Positions 8,627 to 16,638 of a stretch of DNA of 64,000 nucleotides are shown here, in pieces. Below the pieces are notes generated by a model. The model worked only from the letters and a program-made list of their open reading frames with translations, searched no databases and was not told where the DNA came from. A program made the position numbers and the translations under genes. This DNA comes from G963674835 sp963674835 (lineage in GTDB: Bacteria; Planctomycetota; Planctomycetia; Pirellulales; Thermoguttaceae): assembly GCA_963674835.2 (NCBI GenBank), contig CAXXKC010000002.1:682001-746000 (forward strand), in the 5' to 3' direction. The number at the start of each line of letters is the position of its first letter. Position 1 is the first letter of the stretch.

Positions 8627-8675
8627 GGGCGAAATCTCCCGGAATCCTTCCCAAAACGGTCATAGGCAATCCTTT

Positions 8676-8704
8676 ATTGTAAATAGATGCGACAACCGTA
8701 TCCA
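8676..8704 (-). promoter_or_regulatory. Possible sigma-70 promoter of ribBA
   Basis: On the minus strand a TACAAT (8676-8681) is preceded after 17 bases by TGGATA (8699-8704), a weak -35. It lies about 50 bases upstream of the ribBA ATG. Confidence 0.35.
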
Positions 8705-8899
8705 GAGGCCGCGCCGCCAGATACCCACTAGTTTGCTGGGATTCTGACTGCCGCCAAAGGGCGGTAGGGGCCAGGCCCGGCGCACAAAAACAACCGCTGC
8801 CCTTCATGGCTTTCGCAGTTGAGAGCAGCGGTCGTCGGACCCGATCCAGTGCGATGTGCGGGAACGCACGACGTACTAGGTTTTGGGTGGTGGCGGTGC

Positions 8900-9310
8900 T
8901 TAACCGCTGGGTGCCGGCGGAGGAGGACTTGCAGCCTTGGGAGCCGGCGGCGGGGCCTGCTCGACGGCAGGAGCCGGTGGTGGGCTCATTTCGCTGCTGG
9001 ATGAAGATGTTGTGGCGCAACCGCCGCAACAACCGCTCGTCGACGAGCAGCTTTCGCAGTTCGACCAACCATAGCCGCACGTCCGTCGACAACCGCTCCA
9101 CCCGTAGTCACAGGTTTGCCCACAGCCAACTGAAGTAGCGCACCCGCCGCAACCCGACCAACCGTAGTCACCGCAGCAGCCATACGTACCCCAGCCGCAG
9201 CACCTGGCCCGATGGCGCCAGCCCGCGTTGGCATCGGCCGGTAGAGCCGCTATCGCGATTGCAACCAAGGCGACCAAAGCCGCAAGTCTGAGCAACAGGC
9301 TTCTACTCAT
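8900..9310 (-). CDS. Secreted Cys/Gly-rich protein with YGWSGC repeats
   Basis: The ATG (9308-9310) is preceded by AAGGAGGACC. The 136-aa product has a signal peptide (LLLRLAALVALVAIAIAALP, cut after ADANA). The mature part holds 15 Cys in about 70 residues with repeated units of the type DYGWSGC/CGYGWSNC spaced by CxxC-like pairs, then a Ser run and a Pro/Ala-rich tail. Cys-rich small exported proteins are common in planctomycetes, whose cell envelope contains disulfide-rich protein, but no function is assigned. It has no close neighbours in the same operon. Confidence 0.75.
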   Translation of the reverse strand: MSRSLLLRLAALVALVAIAIAALPADANAGWRHRARCCGWGTYGCCGDYGWSGCGGCATSVGCGQTCDYGWSGCRRTCGYGWSNCESCSSTSGCCGGCATTSSSSSEMSPPPAPAVEQAPPPAPKAASPPPPAPSG

Positions 9311-9827
9311 AAACGGGGTCCTCCTTAACGAGAAGGGAAAGGGTCACTCGAAACACGCAGCCTTGTGACGGGCTGGTTTCGCACAATTGTAGCGCCGGCC
9401 CGCGCTGGCCAATCGCTGAGGCCCCCATGCGACCGCCGAGGATCCCGAGCAGACTGGCCAGAGAACGCCCCTTCGGAATCGTCAAGCTGAGGGGGAACTC
9501 GCCACGCGACAGAATCGCCGGCAGTTCACGAAGAGGAATGTCTTGTCGCGGGCTCGATCGGCCCAAAGTCTCGACCAGCGTCTTCCTTGCGCGCGGCGTC
9601 TGCTGCGGCCGGTTCATTTACATGACAATGCGTCGCGACTTCTTGTCGCTCCTCGTGGCCCCGACTGACGGTTATCGGCGAATGCAGGCTTTGCGCCGCA
9701 GCGAAAGTGCATGGGCGATCGGCGCAACGCGAACATGCGGCTGCCCACCGGCGGTTTCCGACAGACACTTCGCACGAACGAGCTTCCGCTTGCCCAACGC
9801 CTAGTCTGTTGGCGTTCTGCCCGAGGG
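9311..9827. other. Intergenic, no supported gene
   Basis: About 520 bases separate the Cys-rich gene and the DUF4091 gene. Overlapping short ORFs exist on both strands, but none has recognisable domains, a good ribosome binding site or planctomycete-like coding content. The promoter of the Cys-rich gene must lie in the first part of it. Confidence 0.5.
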
Positions 9828-12800
9828 TCAATCGCCCGGAAGCGATTCGATGGCCTCGGCCACAGCCTGCCGCGCGTCGTAGAGCGCCTGTGGGTCGGGA
9901 AGAATCTTGCTCGAATATCGGCCGCCCGCATTGGGGACCGAGATCAACTGCTGGACTTGCTGCATGGCCGCTTCGGCCGCCTGCGGGTTGGCGCCGGCTG
10001 CCTTGGCTCGATCGATCTTCTGCTTGAGCAGGAAGAGATACTCGTAGTCCTCGACTCCTTCCCGGGCCTGCTCGAAACGCACGGAACTGACCGGACCGTC
10101 GTGGCCGATTGGCTTGCCAGGGTAGAGAAGGAAGCCATCGCCGTTGGGATATCGGATCCAATAGTGGTGCCCGGGCGATTCGCTTTGCGGAATGTACGCG
10201 TGCCAGCCGAACCGATAGGGATCGTACGTCAGCCAGGAGACGCCCCAGAACTCATACGCGTCGGCACCGTACTTGAAGCAGTAGTGGGGCAGCAGCCGTT
10301 CGATCGCGCAATAGGGCGTGTCGGTACACATGTGGCCATCGGTCGTAAACCATATCCGTCCGCCGGCGGCTCGCAGTTGCGCCATCTTCTCGGGCGTGAC
10401 CACGCCAAAGTGGCCGATACCCCAGATGTTCAGATATCCGTCCCAGTCAGGCACGTGGTGCCACGTGCTCGAATAGATGGGGATCTTCGGATCGACCTCG
10501 TGGATCATGCGGCAGAGAGCCTTCATCTGCTCGCGAATCGGTTCCTGCGTGTAGAAGGGCTCATCGGAGAGGTACAAGATGAACTTCTTCTCCCAGCCCT
10601 TTGCCTTGATGTGATCCCAGAATGCCTTCAAGCAGGTCTGGTACGCTTTTTTGTACTCCGGCCGCAATTGACTGCGATCGGCATCCGTGTAGGGCGGCTG
10701 CCCGGGATACGGATGCTCGCCGAAGAAGTCCTTCGGTGGATGTCCCCAACCGAAGCCGTAGAAGAGCCAGGGGGTGTACGAGTGCGGCAGTCCCAACTCG
10801 TCGAAGTAGTACTCGGCGGCGCGGTCGAACTCGGCATAGTCGGCGATCACCTTGCCGTTTTCGTAGCGGATCTTCGGCGATGGCTGGACGGCGTCGGGGC
10901 ACAGCCGGTTGGCGCTCATGAAAGGCAGAACCTGAGCGTACGCCTTTTCAAGTGGCATGCCCCAGTAGTGTCCGCCAGGGCCGAACCGCACATCGTACTG
11001 GGCGATCACGTGGCTCTTTTCAGGCAGCGCGAAATTCCAGACGCGGACAGTGAACGGCACTTCCGACAATGTGCGGCCTTCGCGCAGCAGGCGGACTCGA
11101 CCTGTGTAGGCACCGGGCCGTTGGTCTTTTGCCGCCGCCACCGTCACCCAAACGGCGCCGGTCTGGTTAGCGGCCAGGTCGAGTACATCGCGCGGAAGGA
11201 GCGGGTCGGGCCACCAGCCGGGCCAGCCGTCACAGCCGCCGGCTCGGGTCGGGAATTTGCGCTGCCAAGCGGGAGTTTCGCTGTGATAGTAGCTTGTGGC
11301 ATGGTCGATCGGCACGTAGCCGACGACGTGGATCGCGCATTGTTCGAGCTTGGCCCCGTCGGGACCGACGGGTGGATCGACGTCGATGTGAACGCCCGTC
11401 AGCGACTGCGCGGTGCGGATGGCCAACTGCAGCGGCTCCTTCTCGTTGCGGGCCATTCCGATCGATGCCGCGGCGGCCTGCGATGGCGCAGGGTCGTCGG
11501 GAAATACCTTCACGACCGCAGGAACCGGCCATACTCGCAAGCCATCGGAGGGCGCTAGCGGACGGCCTTCCCACGATCCGGCATTGGCAGAAACCACTTC
11601 CAGTAGTGCGAGTTGGTCGTGCCACAACGTGCCGGGCTGGTCGATAGTCAGATGAATCTCGAGCGCGGCTGCATCGGCGGGCATGGTTAGCGTGCCCGAC
11701 ATCATCGACCAGTCGCTTGTGCCCGGGATCGGCGGACCGATCTGGCCCATGGCGTTCTCTTTGCACAGGGCGCCACTGGCCGTCAGCAGGTGCACATACA
11801 CGTGGACCGATCCCTGGACATCACGCGACTTGACCCAGGCGCGTAGCAGGTAGGTCTTGCCCGGCTTCACGGGTACGGCTTGGCGCCATCCGCGCCACTG
11901 CCGCGGCGCATCAGCAGGCACGTGCAGGCGAACACATCGGTGGCCGAAGTCGGCCCGTCCGGGATCGTCCAGACCGGCCGTAATGCCGGAATGCGGTGGG
12001 TCGGTCGCACAGGTCCAATTGTCGGGCATCGGCTGGCCCGATTCAAAGCTCGGGTTCTTGACTCGGTTGAATCGGTCCAACAGAGGCTGCCCCGAATCCG
12101 ATGGCTGCGACAATCCGCCCTGCGGCTGATCCCATGCATCGAAGTACCAAGTGCGAGCGGTACGTGACGGAACATCGGCCTCGAAGAAGATTCTCTCGCC
12201 GGTCGTGTAAAAGGGGACCGGTCGGCCTTGATCGTCGAGCAACAATGCACACTGAGCGATGCGGTTCTTCGATCGCACGGCCAGGGCCGTAACGTCGAGT
12301 GAAGCGAGTTGCTTGTCGCTCGGCTTGTCCGAGAAGTTGAAAACTCGCACGGTCAAGCGGCGATCGGGGGTCGCAACGCCGGCAGGTAACGATGCGTCCC
12401 AGCCGGGTACGGCGGTCTTCTCCTGAAGGACACATTTCTCGGGCTTTTCGGCAGTGGCCGCGACGCCGTCGTTCTTGGCCGCATTGGGCAACTCGGTGAG
12501 ATAGTCGGGCACCTCGCCGGCCGCCGGGTTGTCGAAATACACGTAGTAAGTGGCAGAAGTCTGCGCCGGGCACTCGGCGGGAAGCACGAGCGTGGATCCG
12601 TCGGCGATGGGCCCCTGGGTGACGAGTTCGCCGGCGGGCGTACGCACGGCGAAGAGCATCTCGGCCCCTCGATGGTCGACAACGCGGACGGATTGGGCTG
12701 ACTGACCGGTCAGTTGCGCCTGGCCCGGGCCCACACCGACCGGCAACGCCACTGAACGCCCTTCCAGACTTGCGTTCTGCCCATTATGCACCTTGACGCA

Positions 12801-12926
12801 AATGCGCTGTCTCCAGTACTGACCGCCGTCGAGGGCCATGGGATGGTGCCAGTCGGCACCCACGACGTTGCCGAGAGTTGCCAAAACCGATAACGCCGTG
12901 AACAACGTTGGCAGAAATCGACGCAT
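9828..12926 (-). CDS. Large secreted DUF4091 glycoside-hydrolase-like protein
   Basis: Start ATG 12924-12926 is preceded by AAAGGGAC; a signal peptide follows (MRRFLPTLFTALSVLATLG). Of 1032 residues, the first 280 are beta-rich; about 290-460 holds a carbohydrate-binding-like module (RVKNPSFESGQPMPDNW); the rest is a DUF4091-type TIM-barrel region with LYLSDEPFYTQEP and the characteristic end REGVEDYEYLFLLKQK. DUF4091 proteins are regarded as glycoside-hydrolase-like. It is paralogous in its C-terminal half to the protein encoded at 22496-24970. Probable role: binding or cleaving polysaccharide outside the cytoplasm; substrate unknown. Confidence 0.8.
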   Translation of the reverse strand: MRRFLPTLFTALSVLATLGNVVGADWHHPMALDGGQYWRQRICVKVHNGQNASLEGRSVALPVGVGPGQAQLTGQSAQSVRVVDHRGAEMLFAVRTPAGELVTQGPIADGSTLVLPAECPAQTSATYYVYFDNPAAGEVPDYLTELPNAAKNDGVAATAEKPEKCVLQEKTAVPGWDASLPAGVATPDRRLTVRVFNFSDKPSDKQLASLDVTALAVRSKNRIAQCALLLDDQGRPVPFYTTGERIFFEADVPSRTARTWYFDAWDQPQGGLSQPSDSGQPLLDRFNRVKNPSFESGQPMPDNWTCATDPPHSGITAGLDDPGRADFGHRCVRLHVPADAPRQWRGWRQAVPVKPGKTYLLRAWVKSRDVQGSVHVYVHLLTASGALCKENAMGQIGPPIPGTSDWSMMSGTLTMPADAAALEIHLTIDQPGTLWHDQLALLEVVSANAGSWEGRPLAPSDGLRVWPVPAVVKVFPDDPAPSQAAAASIGMARNEKEPLQLAIRTAQSLTGVHIDVDPPVGPDGAKLEQCAIHVVGYVPIDHATSYYHSETPAWQRKFPTRAGGCDGWPGWWPDPLLPRDVLDLAANQTGAVWVTVAAAKDQRPGAYTGRVRLLREGRTLSEVPFTVRVWNFALPEKSHVIAQYDVRFGPGGHYWGMPLEKAYAQVLPFMSANRLCPDAVQPSPKIRYENGKVIADYAEFDRAAEYYFDELGLPHSYTPWLFYGFGWGHPPKDFFGEHPYPGQPPYTDADRSQLRPEYKKAYQTCLKAFWDHIKAKGWEKKFILYLSDEPFYTQEPIREQMKALCRMIHEVDPKIPIYSSTWHHVPDWDGYLNIWGIGHFGVVTPEKMAQLRAAGGRIWFTTDGHMCTDTPYCAIERLLPHYCFKYGADAYEFWGVSWLTYDPYRFGWHAYIPQSESPGHHYWIRYPNGDGFLLYPGKPIGHDGPVSSVRFEQAREGVEDYEYLFLLKQKIDRAKAAGANPQAAEAAMQQVQQLISVPNAGGRYSSKILPDPQALYDARQAVAEAIESLPGD

Positions 12927-13064
12927 GGTAGGTCCCTTTCGGGCATGGGTCGGGGCGTGACGGTGCCGGACCGGTTGACCCAACCCGGCCGGCGCGAGAT
13001 CTTCTTGGTAGGACGGAATCCAGCATACCGCAAGTCGGAACCAGCTGCCACAGCCGACGCCGCC

Positions 13065-14048
13065 ATGGGCCACGTATTCGCCAAGACACCCGATCTGGAA
13101 GTGCTGCTGGCGAGCCTGTTTCGCCAGATTCCGCCGGGATGCGTGGCAACCTGCGGGGCGCTGGCCGGGGCCCTCGGCAATCCAATCGCGGCCCGCTGGG
13201 TCGGCCATTTTCTGCGGAACCACGAGCACGGGGAGGACTGCCCCTGCCATCGAGTTGTGCGTGCCGACGGGCATCTCGGTGCCTACATTGCCGGAAGTTT
13301 GCACGACAAAGCGCGGCGGTTGCGGCGCGAGGGCGTGAAAGTCGGCCGCGACAGGGTCGACGTGACTGTTTACGCCTTCGATCGTTTCGTGTCGGATCGG
13401 CCCCTGGACAAGCTGCGCCGGTTGCAGGAAGAGTTGGCGGCGCAGGTCCGGCTGCGAGGACCGCGAAAACCACCGAAGCTAGTCGGCGGTGTCGACGTAT
13501 CCTATCCGACGACGAAGGAGGGCGTGGCGGCCTACACACTGGTCGAACTCGACGGCGGCCGGTGTATATGGTCCACCACGATCCGCCGGCCTATTACGTT
13601 TCCGTACATCACGACCTACCTGGCCTTCCGCGAGATTCCCATTTTGCTGGAGTTGATCGAAGCTGTGCGGGCCGAAGGTCGGCTAGCGGAGCTGCTCCTT
13701 GTCGACGGCAGCGGCATTCTGCACCATCGCCACGCCGGAATCGCCGCCCATCTTGGCGTCATCACAGGCACACCCACCGTAGGCGTGACCAAGACCCTTC
13801 TGGTCGGCAAGGTCGATATCGAAGGCATGGCTCCGGGAGAATCGCGACCTGTCTATCATCAGGGACAAGCCATCGGCGCGGCGATCCGCGCGACATCGAA
13901 GAGCCGGCGGCCGATCTTCGTGTCCCCTGGCCATCGCGTAACGTTGGCGATGGCTGAGAGCGTGGTTCACCGACTGTTGCAGGGGCGGCGTCTCCCCGAA
14001 CCGTTGTACTGGGCGGACCGTCTCAGCCGTGCGGAGGGTCACAAATAA
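13065..14048 (+). CDS. O6-alkylguanine-DNA alkyltransferase domain fused to endonuclease V
   Basis: The 327-aa product joins two DNA-repair modules. Residues 8-80 match the C-terminal domain of Ada/MGMT proteins: QIPPGCVAT, the arginine-finger helix GNPIAARWVG (Arg44) and the acceptor motif PCHRV (Cys61), with Cys intact. Residues 135-320 are endonuclease V: GGVDVSY (Asp144), AFREIP (Glu190), LVDGSGILHHRHAG (Asp214), TVGVTKTLL, SPGHRVTLAM (His290) and RLPEPLYWAD. All catalytic acids are present. It should repair alkylated guanine and nick DNA at deaminated adenine (inosine). Start chosen at 13065 to leave room for divergent promoters; an earlier in-frame ATG at 12945 exists. Called nfi-like; a similar fusion is known from Ferroplasma acidarmanus. 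Confidence 0.85.
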   Translation: MGHVFAKTPDLEVLLASLFRQIPPGCVATCGALAGALGNPIAARWVGHFLRNHEHGEDCPCHRVVRADGHLGAYIAGSLHDKARRLRREGVKVGRDRVDVTVYAFDRFVSDRPLDKLRRLQEELAAQVRLRGPRKPPKLVGGVDVSYPTTKEGVAAYTLVELDGGRCIWSTTIRRPITFPYITTYLAFREIPILLELIEAVRAEGRLAELLLVDGSGILHHRHAGIAAHLGVITGTPTVGVTKTLLVGKVDIEGMAPGESRPVYHQGQAIGAAIRATSKSRRPIFVSPGHRVTLAMAESVVHRLLQGRRLPEPLYWADRLSRAEGHK

Positions 14049-14218
14049 GCGAATTTCCAAAGCGTCAATTGCGAATTTGGGCGAATTCGGGAATCGTCCT
14101 TCCCAAATCGGCGTACGGCTGCTATGCTCCCGGTTTCCGGTGGTGGCGGCGATCGTCGCCCAAGGACGTTGCGGAGCGTGCTTGGCCGGGGAACCGTTGG
14201 AAGCCGGAAAGCGTAATA

Positions 14219-14309
14219 GTCCAGAGGTGAACGGGACTTGCGTGCAAACCCCAGTGCTGGGTGGCTATGGGGGCTTGGTTTGGGGTATTGGTGTCCTCGC
14301 AAGTTGGAC
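14219..14309 (+). other. Possible structured RNA in the ferredoxin leader
   Basis: This lies in a 351-base gene-free stretch (14049-14399). Arms GTCCA (14219-14223) and ACTTGCG (14236-14242) pair with CGCAAGT (14298-14304) and TGGAC (14305-14309), giving 12 base pairs interrupted by a 12-nt one-sided bulge; the interior holds G/C-rich pairing blocks such as CCCA...TGGG. It ends about 90 bases before the ferredoxin ATG. I could not match it to SRP RNA, RNase P or a known riboswitch. Confidence 0.3.
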
Positions 14310-14399
14310 GCTATAAGTGAAGAAGAGTTCCCGCCGCGCCCCCCAAGAGTTCCTTCCGATACGAGTTTCCTTTTTTCTTTGCAGTGGAGATTGAATCCC

Positions 14400-14573
14400 A
14401 TGGCAGCGAATGTGGACGTGGAAAAGTGCTCCGCCTGCGGTGAGTGCGTCGAAGCCTGCCCGCTGGATGCCATCCAGATTCAGGACGATCGTGCGGTCGT
14501 CGATGAAGATACCTGCGGCGACTGCGGCGCTTGCGTGGACGTTTGTCCGACCGAAGCGATCACCGTCAGCTAG
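14400..14573 (+). CDS. 2[4Fe-4S] ferredoxin
   Basis: The 57-aa protein has two clusters of the bacterial ferredoxin type: CSACGECVEACP and CGDCGACVDVCP, each CxxCxxCxxxCP. The start ATG follows GGAGA at good spacing. It is a soluble low-potential electron carrier. It is followed by a strong rho-independent terminator and so is transcribed alone. The upstream leader is unusually long and may be structured. Confidence 0.95.
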   Translation: MAANVDVEKCSACGECVEACPLDAIQIQDDRAVVDEDTCGDCGACVDVCPTEAITVS

Positions 14574-14621
14574 TTGTTGGCATCGCCTGCGACTGCGGAA
14601 GTACCTCAGGTTGATTTCCTC

Positions 14622-14653
14622 CGGTGGACTGCCTCGTGCGGTCCACCGTTTTT
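14622..14653 (+). terminator. Rho-independent terminator after the ferredoxin gene
   Basis: CGGTGGAC (14622-14629) and GTCCACCG (14641-14648) form a perfect 8-bp stem with an 11-nt loop, followed directly by TTTTT (14649-14653). Confidence 0.9.
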
Positions 14654-14735
14654 GTTGCGCATCGGCCGCGCAGGGTGACACCACTTGCCCGAATCGCTCC
14701 TTTTCGCTAAGAAGTCATTCATTGGAGACACCCGC

Positions 14736-15275
14736 ATGACCGACCGTGACCGCTCCGACCCCTGGGAAATCGCCCTGGTTGGAGACCTGACCGAAAACCA
14801 GGCCGACCTCTGTCAGAAACTGCTCGACGTAGAGCCGGGCGGTTCATGCGTTCTGTATTTCGACTCGCTGGGGGGCAGCCCTTATGCAGGCCTGGCCCTC
14901 ATGTCGCTGATCCTGCTACGCGATCTCCGCGCGACGGGCGTGGTCGTGGGCGAGTGTTCGTCGGCAGCGCTGTGGCCGTTTGCGGCCTGCCAGAAGAGGC
15001 TTGTCACGCGGTTCAGCTTTCTGTTATTTCACCCCATGAAATGGCAGAGCGAAGAAAACATCGGCCTGTTGGAGGCCACGGAATGGGCCCGGCACTTCGC
15101 ACAACTGGAAACCGACATGGACCAACTGCTGGCCTCGCTATTCGGAGTGGCGACGGAGACGATCCGCGATTGGATCAGTCCCGGCCGTTACCTGTCGGGT
15201 CCGGAAATGGCCGAGGCGGGGTTGGCGGAACTCGTCGAGCTGAAACCCATGAGCCTCAAGCGAAGCAAGCGATGA
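14736..15275 (+). CDS. ClpP-like protein lacking the catalytic Asp
   Basis: Start ATG 14736 follows TTGGAGACA. The 179-aa product has the ClpP/crotonase fold pattern: FDSLGGSPYAGLALM (42-56, the oxyanion-loop region), GECSSAAL with Ser76 at the nucleophile position, and LLFHPMKW with His99. The segment that normally holds the third residue (ERDRFLS in ClpP) reads SPGRYLS, so Asp is replaced by Gly150. It may be a Ser-His dyad peptidase or a non-catalytic ClpR-like subunit. It overlaps the next gene by 4 bases (ATGA), so the two are translationally coupled. Confidence 0.7.
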   Translation: MTDRDRSDPWEIALVGDLTENQADLCQKLLDVEPGGSCVLYFDSLGGSPYAGLALMSLILLRDLRATGVVVGECSSAALWPFAACQKRLVTRFSFLLFHPMKWQSEENIGLLEATEWARHFAQLETDMDQLLASLFGVATETIRDWISPGRYLSGPEMAEAGLAELVELKPMSLKRSKR

Positions 15276-16573
15276 GAATCGCCGTTGTGCTGCCGGGGCT
15301 AGTGCTGCTGGGGTGCGCCGGCTGCGAACGGACCAAGCCGGCTCCGCCTCCCGTGCAGAAGGTCGTCGATTTCGGTCGTCTGCCTGGTCTACGCGCTACG
15401 ACTGATCGAGAGCTTCGGGACGAGCTGGCGCGCCTGGAACGGGAAGAGGCCACGCCTGAACTGATGACGCGCCAGGCGGCGTCCTCGGAAGACAACGTCG
15501 CCGCCGGGCTGGCGAGCCTGTTCCCCGCCGCGGACCTGCCACAACTGCTCGAGCAGTCGGCCGCGTTGTTCCCGTCTGCCACGTTCACGTTCGGGTCGCA
15601 GGAATTGGAAAGTGCCGTCCAGTTCAAGAACGCCTACAATCGGCAGCGTCTGGAAGCTCGCAAGGCGCTGCAACGAGCTGAATGCGATTTCGGTATTTGC
15701 TACACGGACGGTCTCGACGTCGAGCCACCCTCGGCCCAGGCGGCGCGGCTCTGCGCGCGGCTCGAAGCCTTCGAAGCCGCCGACTGTTTGAGCAAGTCGG
15801 ACGTGAAGGGAGCGCTGAGGTGCGGCCAGCAGATGCTTCGATTGGCCACATGCCTGGCCGACGTGGCGGATGTGACGATTCGCGTGCACGGGGCATACAC
15901 CCGCACCGAAGGCCTCGCCGTTCTGCAGGAAGTGGTCCAGCAGCCCGGCTGCCGGCGAGCAGACCTTGAACAACTGGCGGCCACGTTCGCCGATCAGTTG
16001 GCCGGCTGGCCCAGCGACGCCAAGGCCTGGCGTGGCGATCGTGCGATGGGGTTGTACGCGTACGAGCTGGTGCGTGCCGGCAAAGCTGACACGCTGCTGA
16101 CTCAGGAGGAGGCCGAACATTTTCAGAAGAAGGGCATCCTCCCCCATTTCTCTGTGATTACCAAGTTGACAGTGGATCGTGATGAGCGATTCTATTTGCA
16201 GACGATGCGACAGCTCATCGATAGCTGTAGTCGCCCCTACTACACCCGCCAGAAGGTGTTCGCCGATCTGCACAACGAGTTGCAAGGCCGGAGCCAATCG
16301 ACCGAATATCCGATTGTGGCCGGTCGTCTGCTGTTGACGGCGGTGCGTCAGGGACAGGAGGTTCAGGCACAGGATCGGGCCAACTGCGAGGCATGGGCGC
16401 TGGCATTGGCGAGGGCCACCGGGCAACCCGCCCCTCCGTATCAGATCAACCCGTTGACCGGAAAGGACTTTGAGATCCTCCAAGAGAAGGGCTGGGTCGA
16501 GGTCAGCAACCTGAGTCCCTTCAAGGGGAGCAAAGCGGTGCGCGTCGTGGTCCCCGACTTGTCGCTACAATAG
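15272..16573 (+). CDS. Predicted lipoprotein of unknown function
   Basis: The ATG is inside the overlapping ATGA with the ClpP-like stop. The 433-aa product begins with a short signal and lipobox (VVLPGLVLLGC, lipid-modified Cys15), then a Pro-rich spacer. The rest is mostly helical without recognised motifs. Similar long helical lipoproteins of unknown function occur in planctomycetes. Coupling to a ClpP-like gene suggests a joint role at the membrane, but this is inference. A TACAAT sequence just before its stop may belong to a promoter for the ApbE gene. Confidence 0.7.
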   Translation: MRIAVVLPGLVLLGCAGCERTKPAPPPVQKVVDFGRLPGLRATTDRELRDELARLEREEATPELMTRQAASSEDNVAAGLASLFPAADLPQLLEQSAALFPSATFTFGSQELESAVQFKNAYNRQRLEARKALQRAECDFGICYTDGLDVEPPSAQAARLCARLEAFEAADCLSKSDVKGALRCGQQMLRLATCLADVADVTIRVHGAYTRTEGLAVLQEVVQQPGCRRADLEQLAATFADQLAGWPSDAKAWRGDRAMGLYAYELVRAGKADTLLTQEEAEHFQKKGILPHFSVITKLTVDRDERFYLQTMRQLIDSCSRPYYTRQKVFADLHNELQGRSQSTEYPIVAGRLLLTAVRQGQEVQAQDRANCEAWALALARATGQPAPPYQINPLTGKDFEILQEKGWVEVSNLSPFKGSKAVRVVVPDLSLQ

Positions 16574-16638
16574 AGAGGTAGACCGTCGGCGGGTGCCGGG
16601 GCCGAAACCCAATTCCCACGTTGTGCCACTCAAACGCC

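Noticed and set aside
8627..8899. FMN riboswitch upstream of ribBA
   Set aside because: The conserved RFN segments (such as AGGGTGAAATTCCC) are not present on the minus strand here.
9711..11558. 615-residue open frame on the plus strand
   Set aside because: Antisense to the DUF4091 gene, with no recognisable domain and low-complexity composition.
14049..14399. SRP RNA or RNase P RNA
   Set aside because: The stretch lacks the SRP GGAA-tetraloop core and the RNase P GAGGAAAGTCC core, so only an unclassified structure is claimed.
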